Shown piece after piece: positions 57,684 to 64,000 of a DNA stretch of 64,000 bases. The stretch lies in the NCBI RefSeq assembly GCF_049546785.1, contig NZ_JBMWAN010000001.1:1-64000 (forward strand). The letters run 5' to 3'. This stretch comes from Nitrospira_D sp035465795 (GTDB lineage Bacteria > Nitrospirota > Nitrospiria > Nitrospirales > Nitrospiraceae). Both the position numbers and the translations under genes were made by a program. The notes under the pieces are model-generated. The model ran no database searches, was not told the DNA's origin, and was given only the letters and a program-made list of their open reading frames with translations. How positions within the stretch are numbered: the stretch's first letter is position 1; each line of letters starts with the position of its first letter.

Positions 57684-59435
57684 ATGCGGGCGCCCCGTCC
57701 ACGACGATCCTCACAGCACCTGTCGGATAATGCGCTGACCGTCCTGCGTCAGCGATACCTGGCACGAAACGCCCGCGGCACCCTGTGCGAATCGCCCACC
57801 GGACTCTTCCGGCGTGTGGCCGAAGATATCGCGCAGGCCGAACGGAGCTATCCGCGCGCCGGCCGCACTCCGCATCTCGCCCGGCAGTTCTATGACCTCA
57901 TGCACCGGCTCGAGTTTCTCCCCAACTCCCCCACGCTGATGAATGCCGGCCGCCCGTTGCAGCAGCTCTCCGCCTGCTTTGTCCTGCCGATCGAGGACTC
58001 GCTGGAATCCATTTTTGACACCGTCAAATACCAGGCTCTCATCCATCAATCGGGAGGCGGCACCGGCTTCTCGTTCAGCCGGCTGCGCCCCAAGGCCGAC
58101 CGCGTCGCCACCACCAACGGCATCGCCTCGGGGCCGGTGTCGTTCATGCGCGTGTTCAACATGGCCACCGATGTCATCAAGCAAGGCGGGACGAGACGCG
58201 GCGCCAACATGGGCATCCTGCGAGTCGACCATCCGGATATCCTCGAGTTCATCGCGCTCAAACAAGACCCGTCGGAGATGACCAACTTCAACCTCTCGGT
58301 GGGTCTGACCGATCGCTTCATGCGCGCCGTCCAGCGCCGCCAGGGCTACGCGCTGATCAATCCGCGCACCGGCCGGTGCGTCCGCCGGATTCCGGCCGAA
58401 CAGGTCTTCGACCGGCTCGTCCGGGCCGCGTGGCAATCGGGAGAGCCGGGAATTGTGTTTCTCGACACCATGAATCGCGCCAACCCGACCCCGCAACTCG
58501 GGACCATCGAAGCCACGAATCCCTGCGGCGAACAGCCCCTGCTTCCGTACGAATCCTGCACCCTGGGCTCGATCAATGTCGCCCGGTTCGTCTCGCACGC
58601 CAATGGACGGGCCGCCATCGATTTCGAGCGTCTGCGGGCCGTTATTCCGACCGCCGTCCGCTTCCTCGACAACGTGCTCGACCGTTCCCGCTTTCCGTTG
58701 GACGCCATCGCCCGCCACACCCGGCTGACACGCAAGATCGGGCTTGGCATCATGGGATTTGCCGATCTGCTGATTCACCTCGGCGTTCCGTACGATACGC
58801 ACGAAGCCCTGGCCGTCGCCGATCAGCTCATGGGCTTCATTCAACGCGAGGCGCACCAGGCCTCAGCGCGATTGGGGCAGCAGCGCGGCCTATTCCCCGC
58901 CTTCAACGGAAGCCGGTTGCACGCCGCTGGAGACCGGCGGCGCAATGCCACGGTGACAACCATCGCACCGACCGGCACCATCAGCATCATCGCGGACTGC
59001 TCGGCCGGCATCGAGCCCTTGTACGGGATCAGCATCGTGCGCCGGGTCCTGGAGGGCCTCACCCTCACCAGCCTCCACCCTGAATTCATGCGCCAAGCCG
59101 CACGTCACGGACTGCCGCCCGCCCGGCTTCGGGCTGAAATCAGCCGGACCGAATCCATCCGGCACCTCACGTCGATTCCGGAGTCGCTGCGGTCCCTCTT
59201 CGTCACCGCCCATGACATCGCCCCCTCCCACCACGTACGGATGCAGGCCATCTTCCAGCGCTATAGTGACAGCGGCGTCTCGAAAACCATCAACCTCCCC
59301 GCACAGGCCACGCCGGGCGACGTGGCCGATGCGTTCCACCTCGCCCATCAACTCGGGTGTAAGGGCCTCACGGTCTTCCGTTCGGGCAGCCGGAGCCACC
59401 AGGTGCTCTCCTGCTCACACGTGCAGTCCTGTTAA
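57684..59435 (+). CDS. nrdJ: Adenosylcobalamin-dependent (class II) ribonucleotide reductase
   Basis: 583 residues from the ATG at 57684. The barrel motifs include LPNSPTLMNAGRPLQQLSAC, LPIEDSLESIFDTVKYQALI, HQSGGGTGFSFSRLRP, FMRVFNMATDVIKQGGTRRG and NMGILRVDHPDILEFI. The active-site thiyl Cys lies in TNPCGEQPLLPYESCTLGSI, and the C-terminal CSHVQSC pair can accept electrons from thioredoxin. GIASGPVSFM and the loop HARLTRKIGLG complete the vitamin B12-dependent class. The enzyme supplies dNTPs with or without oxygen and needs B12, matching the cobalamin-binding protein encoded 1.8 kb downstream. The length is short for the class (usually over 700), so the region for allosteric ATP-cone control is absent. 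Confidence 0.94.
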   Translation: MRAPRPRRSSQHLSDNALTVLRQRYLARNARGTLCESPTGLFRRVAEDIAQAERSYPRAGRTPHLARQFYDLMHRLEFLPNSPTLMNAGRPLQQLSACFVLPIEDSLESIFDTVKYQALIHQSGGGTGFSFSRLRPKADRVATTNGIASGPVSFMRVFNMATDVIKQGGTRRGANMGILRVDHPDILEFIALKQDPSEMTNFNLSVGLTDRFMRAVQRRQGYALINPRTGRCVRRIPAEQVFDRLVRAAWQSGEPGIVFLDTMNRANPTPQLGTIEATNPCGEQPLLPYESCTLGSINVARFVSHANGRAAIDFERLRAVIPTAVRFLDNVLDRSRFPLDAIARHTRLTRKIGLGIMGFADLLIHLGVPYDTHEALAVADQLMGFIQREAHQASARLGQQRGLFPAFNGSRLHAAGDRRRNATVTTIAPTGTISIIADCSAGIEPLYGISIVRRVLEGLTLTSLHPEFMRQAARHGLPPARLRAEISRTESIRHLTSIPESLRSLFVTAHDIAPSHHVRMQAIFQRYSDSGVSKTINLPAQATPGDVADAFHLAHQLGCKGLTVFRSGSRSHQVLSCSHVQSC

Positions 59436-59504
59436 CCGGAGCGTACCTTCCTCCCCCCGCTCAGAAAGTCCCCTGGCGCGGCCCTGCAGAATTTGCGCAC
59501 AAAA

Positions 59505-59533
59505 TTGACTCCACCCCACCTTGGTGATAAGTA
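59505..59533 (+). promoter_or_regulatory. Candidate promoter of the SH3b gene
   Basis: TTGACT (59505-59510), 17 bases, TAAGTA (59528-59533), 50 bases before the start codon. Confidence 0.45.
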
Positions 59534-59583
59534 GTTTCACAGAGTTTCCAAGAAGATCGACGTTCGCCATAGGGAGGTGCCTG

Positions 59584-60384
59584 ATGTTCGCTGTCGCTGA
59601 TGGCCCGTCAAACACGGGTAGTCCGCTTTCCAATCTCTTCTTTGCCATTCAACCGGAACCGGATCTGGAATTCACCGAAGAAGAATTGGAGCAGACGACC
59701 GGAACTCGTTCATCTTCCCCGATGAAGCCGCCCAAGAAGTCCGGAGGGGGTCCACTGCTCTGGATCGTGCTCCTAGCCCTCGTCGGCGGCGGCGCCTATG
59801 TCGCCATGGAACCGGAAATGGTTCTGGACTGGGTCAACCAGTTGCTTGGGGATACTGCCGTTCAGGAGCCGCAACCGATACGTACGGCCAGACCGGCCAC
59901 AACGACGCCCGCTCCCGGCACTCCGGAGGGAGGGCAACCGGCTCCGTCAGCACCGGGAGTCGCCGCACCGGCACCCGGCATGACGCCTCCCCAGGCACCA
60001 TCCCCAACGGCCCCTCCCCCGGCGATGGCACCTCCGATGCCGGCCCCAACCGCCGCAGCCCCGGCTGCTCCGAACATGCCCCCCGCTCCTTCGGCTGCGC
60101 CCAGAGGTCCCGTCGCCGCAACTCCGCCGGCTGCTGCCGTACCGGCGCCGATGTTTGGGGAAGGCCAACGGGTGACGGTGGTGCTCGATCCTGCGGCAGC
60201 CGGCGATACCATCACGCTCTCGCAAGACCCTACGGGCTCAAAGCCCGGCTTGACGGTTCGTCCGGGAACACCCCTTACAGTTCTCGACGGGGATTTCCAG
60301 CCAACCGGATGGGTCTACTCCGTCCGCAGCGACGATGGCGCGAAAGGGTGGGTATCGGAAAAGCGGCTTCGCCTCAAACCGTAG
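59584..60384 (+). CDS. Membrane protein with Pro/Ala-rich linker and C-terminal SH3b domain
   Basis: 266 residues from the ATG at 59584 with GGGAGGT before it. A short cytosolic part is followed by one membrane helix (PLLWIVLLALVGGGAYVAM), a 110-residue Pro/Ala-rich linker (PGMTPPQAPSPTAPPPAMAP) and, from about residue 205, a bacterial SH3-like domain (VTVVLDPAAAGDTITLSQDP, then PGLTVRPGTPLTVLDGDFQP, ending WVYSVRSDDGAKGWVSEKRL). SH3b domains often bind peptidoglycan or peptides. The acidic DLEFTEEELEQT at the start may face the cytosol, so the protein could link an intracellular partner to the envelope. Confidence 0.85.
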   Translation: MFAVADGPSNTGSPLSNLFFAIQPEPDLEFTEEELEQTTGTRSSSPMKPPKKSGGGPLLWIVLLALVGGGAYVAMEPEMVLDWVNQLLGDTAVQEPQPIRTARPATTTPAPGTPEGGQPAPSAPGVAAPAPGMTPPQAPSPTAPPPAMAPPMPAPTAAAPAAPNMPPAPSAAPRGPVAATPPAAAVPAPMFGEGQRVTVVLDPAAAGDTITLSQDPTGSKPGLTVRPGTPLTVLDGDFQPTGWVYSVRSDDGAKGWVSEKRLRLKP

Positions 60385-60412
60385 CCCCGGCAAGAATCTT
60401 CTTCCCAGACCT

Positions 60413-60446
60413 GCGGGCGGCGATACAACCCTGTGTCGCCGCCCGC
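60413..60446 (+). promoter_or_regulatory. Strong hairpin abutting the operon promoter
   Basis: Arms GCGGGCGGCGATACA (60413-60427) and TGTGTCGCCGCCCGC (60432-60446) pair over 15 positions, one a G.U pair, around ACCC. It ends two bases before the extended -10 element, so it covers the -35 region. It could terminate the upstream gene, though no U-run follows. Confidence 0.55.
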
Positions 60447-60448
60447 TG

Positions 60449-60457
60449 TGCTATAAT
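60449..60457 (+). promoter_or_regulatory. Extended -10 promoter TGCTATAAT of the HAD-HpnE operon
   Basis: TGCTATAAT at 60449-60457 is a perfect extended -10. The HAD gene begins 50 bases later. There is no good -35; such promoters can work without one. Confidence 0.65.
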
Positions 60458-60507
60458 GCGCCCCCATTAATCCCGTAGACCCTGCACATCACGTATCGCG
60501 AGACCCT

Positions 60508-61203
60508 ATGGATACCATGCGCGCCATCATTTTTGATTTCGACGGCGTCATCGCCGACACGGAGCCGCTCCATTATGCCGGACTCCGCCGCACGCTTGAA
60601 GACATCGGCATCACGCTCACCGAATCGGATTACTACGCCAATTATCTGGGCTTCGACGACCGCGGGTGCGTACTCGCGGCCTTACAGGCAAATGGACGAC
60701 CGATCACTCAGGAACTCGTCCGCGACCTGATGAAGAAAAAGGCCGTCGCCTATCTCGACTCGATCAAGGATCATCTGGTCATTTTCCCCGGTGTGCGTGA
60801 ATTTGTCCGGACAGCCGGCGCACGCTATCCGCTGGCCATCGCCTCCGGCGCGCTGCGCCAGGAGATCGAATTGATCCTCGAGCAAGCCGGCATCCGGAAC
60901 GCCTTCCTGCATATTACAAGCGCGGAGGATGTCAGCCGCGGCAAACCCGACCCGCAACCTTTTCAATATGCCCTGGCGGGCCTCACACAACAGCGCCCCG
61001 CTCTGGCGCTGCAGGCCGGCTCCTGTCTGGTGATCGAAGACTCGCTCCCCGGAATCCGCGCGGCGAAGTCGGCCGGCATGAAAGTGCTCGCCGTCGCCAA
61101 CACCCATACCGTCCAGGATCTGCATGAAGCCCATGCCATCGCCCACAGCCTCGCCGAAACGCAGCTCACCGATCTTGAAGCCCGCCTATGGCCGCCGGCG
61201 TAA
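60508..61203 (+). CDS. HAD-superfamily hydrolase (beta-phosphoglucomutase-like)
   Basis: 231 residues. HAD motif I FDFDGVIADTEPLHYAGLRR, motif II LAIASGALR, motif III with GKPDPQPFQYAL and motif IV VIEDSLPGIRAAKSAGMKVL are present, with a helical cap between motifs I and II of the C1 type. It is a small-molecule phosphatase or phosphomutase; the substrate is not known. It is the first gene of the tight run with 61217, 62148 and 63005. Position suggests a supporting role such as removing a phosphorylated by-product, but this is a guess. Confidence 0.9.
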   Translation: MDTMRAIIFDFDGVIADTEPLHYAGLRRTLEDIGITLTESDYYANYLGFDDRGCVLAALQANGRPITQELVRDLMKKKAVAYLDSIKDHLVIFPGVREFVRTAGARYPLAIASGALRQEIELILEQAGIRNAFLHITSAEDVSRGKPDPQPFQYALAGLTQQRPALALQAGSCLVIEDSLPGIRAAKSAGMKVLAVANTHTVQDLHEAHAIAHSLAETQLTDLEARLWPPA

Positions 61204-61216
61204 GGACACGGACCCG

Positions 61217-62161
61217 ATGAAAATCTGCTCACTCGTTCCCGGGGCCACGGAAATCATCGCCGAGCTTGGTCTGGCCGACCAGCTCGTGGCGATCAGCCAC
61301 GAGTGTGATTACCCTGCGTCTGTCCGCCATGCCCCTGTGGTGGTCGAACCGGTGGTCGGCTCCGGATCCTCAACAAGCCGGGACATCGATCGGGCCGTAA
61401 AAGAGCTCGTAGCCTCCGGCCAACGGGTCTATCGACTGAACATACCCCGATTTCTCGAGGCCGAACCGGAGGTCATTCTCACACAAGATCTCTGCCATGT
61501 CTGCGCCGTCACCCCCGACCAGCTGACACAGGCCATCGAGTCACTGCCCGCGACGCCGCAAGTGGTGACGCTCAATCCCGCATCGCTCAGCGACATCCTG
61601 CAGGATATTGAACGCATCGCCCGCGCCGTGGGAGCCGAGGCGCGCGGCCAGGTGCTCGTCCAATCGCTCCGCGCCGGACTGGCACAGGTCCGGTCCAGAG
61701 CGACAGCCGCACGCCCGCGTGTCGTCTGCCTGGAGTGGCTTGACCCGCTCTATATTGCCGGGCACTGGGTTCCGGAAATGGTCGCCCTGGCGGGAGGAGA
61801 GGATGTGCTGGGCAACCCGGATCAGCCATCCCGCGAGACCACCTGGGAGGAAGTCGGAGAAGCGAATCCCGACCTGCTCCTCGTGATGCCCTGCGGGTAT
61901 CCGGTGCAACGAACGCTCGATGAACTCGCCCGGGTGGAACGAACGGGAGGCCCCTGGAGCACCGCGCTCGCACAATGGCCGGCCACGTATGTGGTCGATG
62001 CCGCCGCCTATTTCAGCCGGCCGGGCCCGCGGCTGCTCGACGGCGTCGAGCTGCTCGCGGATATTTTTCATCCTTCCCCGTCCCGACCACTGGATCCGGA
62101 GAAAGCCGTGCTACTGTCCCCCTCGCTATTTGCCCTGGAGCCTCAGCATGACGCTCGATGA
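61217..62161 (+). CDS. Cobalamin-binding protein (BtuF-like, without signal peptide)
   Basis: 314 residues from the ATG at 61217. It has the fold and motifs of the BtuF / periplasmic B12-binding superfamily (PF01497): KICSLVPGATEIIAELGLAD, ISHECDYPASV, AEPEVILTQDLCHVCAVTPD and EEVGEANPDLLLVMPCGYPV. It lacks a signal peptide and begins directly at the domain, as in the group of cytosolic cobalamin-binding proteins found across bacteria. It is likely to bind B12 for the class II ribonucleotide reductase or other B12 enzymes, but that is inferred from the pairing. It overlaps the start of hpnD by 14 bases. Confidence 0.85.
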   Translation: MKICSLVPGATEIIAELGLADQLVAISHECDYPASVRHAPVVVEPVVGSGSSTSRDIDRAVKELVASGQRVYRLNIPRFLEAEPEVILTQDLCHVCAVTPDQLTQAIESLPATPQVVTLNPASLSDILQDIERIARAVGAEARGQVLVQSLRAGLAQVRSRATAARPRVVCLEWLDPLYIAGHWVPEMVALAGGEDVLGNPDQPSRETTWEEVGEANPDLLLVMPCGYPVQRTLDELARVERTGGPWSTALAQWPATYVVDAAAYFSRPGPRLLDGVELLADIFHPSPSRPLDPEKAVLLSPSLFALEPQHDAR

Positions 62162-63008
62162 CGCCCAAGCCTATTGCACCGCGCTCACGAAACAAAGCGG
62201 CAGCAACTTCTATTATTCCTTCCTCTTCCTGCCCAAGGCCCGGCGCAATGCCATGTACACGGTCTATGCCTTCTGCAAGGCCGTCGATAGCGCCGTGGAC
62301 GAACCGCCCCCCGGGACCCAGCCGCAGGAAGAACTCACGCGCTGGCGCGCGGAACTGGAGGCGGCCTATCACGGCACCCCGACCTGGCCCATCACCATCA
62401 GCCTGGCGCACCATGTCAAAGCCCTCGGCATCCCCAAGGTCTATTTCGAGGAGCTGATCAAGGGCGTGGAAATGGATCTGCAGAACAACCGCTATCTGAC
62501 CTTCGACGAACTCTCTCTGTACTGCTACCGCGTGGCATCCGTCGTCGGACTGATTTGCCTCTACATTTTCGGCGCCACCTCAGCCCGCGCGCAGGACTAT
62601 GCGGTCGCGCTCGGCATGGCCTTTCAACTGACCAATATCTTGCGCGACGTCGGAACCGACGCCGCGCAGAATCGCATCTACCTGCCGCTTGAAGACCTGA
62701 CAACCTCCCAGCACTCGGAAAAGGCCTTGCGGCGGCAGACCTACTCGCCGGAGTTCATCCGGCTGATGGAATTCGAAGCGGCCCGCGCGCACCAGTACTA
62801 CGAAAAAGCCCGTGCCGCGTTTAACGCCCTCTCCAGGCAGGAGCGGCGCGCGCTCACCGTCGCCGAGATCATGCGCGGCGTGTATGCGGGCATTCTCAAA
62901 AAGATCGAAGACAGCGAGTTTCAGGTCTTTGGCCCGCGCATCCGGCTCTCGACCAGCCACCGGCTGGCCATCGCGGCGAGCATTTGGCTGCGTTCTCGAT
63001 TCTCGTGA
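62148..63008 (+). CDS. hpnD: Presqualene diphosphate synthase HpnD
   Basis: 286 residues from the ATG at 62148. The squalene/phytoene synthase family motifs are clear: FLPKARRNAMYTVYAFCKAV, DSAVDEPPPGT (first Asp-rich motif), YRVASVVGLICLYIFG and LTNILRDVGTDAAQNRIYLP (second Asp-rich motif). Its length and neighbour HpnE mark it as HpnD, which joins two farnesyl diphosphates to presqualene diphosphate in hopanoid synthesis. It starts before the end of the cobalamin-binding gene and its stop overlaps the HpnE start. Confidence 0.93.
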   Translation: MTLDDAQAYCTALTKQSGSNFYYSFLFLPKARRNAMYTVYAFCKAVDSAVDEPPPGTQPQEELTRWRAELEAAYHGTPTWPITISLAHHVKALGIPKVYFEELIKGVEMDLQNNRYLTFDELSLYCYRVASVVGLICLYIFGATSARAQDYAVALGMAFQLTNILRDVGTDAAQNRIYLPLEDLTTSQHSEKALRRQTYSPEFIRLMEFEAARAHQYYEKARAAFNALSRQERRALTVAEIMRGVYAGILKKIEDSEFQVFGPRIRLSTSHRLAIAASIWLRSRFS

Positions 63009-64000
63009 CGAGCCGGCGCACAGAATCCGTGCTTATCCTGGGCAGCACTCTGCCGGGCTTGGTCGCCGCCGACGACCTGGCCCGCGCAGGCTGTCGTGTG
63101 ACGCTCATCGAACATCCTGGCTGGGTATCGGACAGACTGTCCCCTACGTACCTACTCGGGTGCCATCACCATACCTGGGTGCTGTTGCGTTCGCTCCCCC
63201 CCGGGGAACCGTCATATCACGATTACACCCTCCCGCTGGAATTCCGGCTCCCTGGCGGGTCTATCATGTCCTATCGCCCCACGTCGCTGCCGGGCTCGTT
63301 CCATTGGATCGCCGGCCTGCTCCGGTTTCAAGGCTTGTCATGGCAGGATCGCTGGCAGGTACTCTCCTATCTGGAGCGGGTCTGGGAGCAACAGGATTCC
63401 GTTCCGAGCACGCTGGAGCAACGCACCGCCGACGCCTGGCTCGCCTCCATCGGCCAAAGCCAGGCCGCGCGCGACGCCGTTTGGGCTCCGCTCACGCGCT
63501 TCCTCACCGGCAACTGTCTGACCGGACTCTCCGCCGCGACGTTCGCCCGGGCCGTCGCACGGCCGTTCCTCAGCCAATTCAACTCCTCCCGGCTGACCCT
63601 GCTCGGCGGCTCCATTCGCGACAGACTGATGAAACCTCTCAGGGAGGCTCTCACACAAGCCGGCGTCACCGTCCTTCCGCAGCAAGACCTGCCGCATGTC
63701 CACTTCGAGGGCAACGCCGTCGGTCATGTGCGTCTCTACGACGGCAGCACCCTGCAGGCGACCTGGTATCTCAGCGCGCTCCCCCATCACCACTTGCTGG
63801 CGCTCATCCCCGATCGGGTTCTGACACGCTATGCGTACTTTTCACATCTCGGCGAGCTTCAGACCCGTCACGAAATCGCGATTGAGATAGGCGGCCTCCG
63901 CCAGGGACAAGCCCCCCGGCTCTTGCTCCTGTCCGGAACGTCGTTTGATCGGCTCAGCATTACCCCGACGGATTCAGAATACAGCGCATACGGATTCGCG
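63005..64000 (+). CDS. hpnE: Hydroxysqualene dehydroxylase HpnE, partial (3' end beyond right edge)
   Basis: 332 codons to the edge from a GTG at 63005 that overlaps the hpnD stop (GTGA). The FAD-binding N-terminus ESVLILGSTLPGLVAADDLA followed by GCRVTLIEH is the Rossmann fold of HpnE, though the usual GxGxxG reads GSTLPG. Then HHHTWVLLRSLPPGEPSYHD, FQGLSWQDRWQVLSYLERVW, NCLTGLSAATFARAVARPFL and LLGGSIRDRLMKPLREAL are typical of the amine-oxidase-like HpnE family. It reduces hydroxysqualene to squalene, completing the HpnDE route; HpnC is not seen here. Confidence 0.92.
   Translation, partial: MTSRRTESVLILGSTLPGLVAADDLARAGCRVTLIEHPGWVSDRLSPTYLLGCHHHTWVLLRSLPPGEPSYHDYTLPLEFRLPGGSIMSYRPTSLPGSFHWIAGLLRFQGLSWQDRWQVLSYLERVWEQQDSVPSTLEQRTADAWLASIGQSQAARDAVWAPLTRFLTGNCLTGLSAATFARAVARPFLSQFNSSRLTLLGGSIRDRLMKPLREALTQAGVTVLPQQDLPHVHFEGNAVGHVRLYDGSTLQATWYLSALPHHHLLALIPDRVLTRYAYFSHLGELQTRHEIAIEIGGLRQGQAPRLLLLSGTSFDRLSITPTDSEYSAYGFA

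Noticed and set aside
1..64000. tRNA or rRNA genes, insertion sequences, prophage
   Set aside because: No cloverleaf with T-loop GTTCRANNC in proper context, no rRNA core words and no transposase, integrase or phage structural motif was recognised by eye.

Overview
The window looks like a chromosomal segment of a Nitrospira-type bacterium (phylum Nitrospirota). This is an inference from the high G+C content, the mosaic of gene families, many short lipoprotein and cytochrome-type genes, an adenosylcobalamin-dependent ribonucleotide reductase, hopanoid genes, and a desaturase / Cfa-type methyltransferase / FAD-oxidoreductase cluster that fits the methyl-branched fatty acids known from Nitrospira. 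No rRNA, tRNA, insertion sequence, prophage or CRISPR array was seen.

Layout. 1-11 kb is accessory in character: a repeat-built beta-propeller lipoprotein cut by the left edge, two copies of a small Cys-rich protein lying inside a ~0.6 kb duplicated segment (about 2.07-2.71 kb and 9.05-9.67 kb), a cyclase-family lipoprotein, an alpha/beta hydrolase, a PQQ-type sugar dehydrogenase fused to a two-CxxCH cytochrome tail, and a Tll0287-like haem protein. 11-22 kb carries an HNH protein, a truncated NERD-type remnant, an MFS transporter, a DUF2630 protein, an isolated FRG-domain gene, a methyltransferase, an AraC regulator, small membrane or monooxygenase-like genes, an odd ABM/histidine-kinase continuous frame and a methyltransferase fragment. 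22-29 kb is an ion and stress group: NhaP2-like antiporter, lmo0937-type peptide, AI-2E family permease, VIT1/CCC1 transporter and MgtA. An RNase II-family enzyme follows.

30.6-34.2 kb (minus strand) is a lipid operon: acyl desaturase, cyclopropane synthase-type methyltransferase and a DHCR24/TmsA-like FAD oxidoreductase. Together they could desaturate a phospholipid acyl chain, add a methyl or methylene group at the double bond, and reduce it to a mid-chain methyl branch. 34.9-38 kb holds two surface proteins facing each other across a cluster of strong stem-loops. 38-40 kb is the classical NfeD/SPFH pair. 41-48 kb holds a small gene with a clear promoter and palindrome, a large lipoprotein with a GHSGG elbow, YchF, an internally duplicated exported protein, and VF530, YaeQ and YciH-type genes.

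48-57 kb is signalling: a REC-PAS-PAS histidine kinase, a FolB-methyltransferase fusion overlapping a PHP phosphoesterase, and then a compact Ser/Thr phosphorylation cassette (membrane kinase, PP2C phosphatase, FHA protein). 57-64 kb has YjbQ, a class II ribonucleotide reductase that may be leaderless, an SH3b membrane protein, and an operon of HAD hydrolase, cobalamin-binding protein, HpnD and HpnE (cut by the right edge). That operon starts behind a hairpin abutting a perfect extended -10 promoter.

A recurrent promoter-like block ending in TACACT or TAGACT, often with CCTCCGC eight bases before it, precedes several unrelated plus-strand genes (2948, 14109, 17397, 18124, 23724, 25365, 52196).
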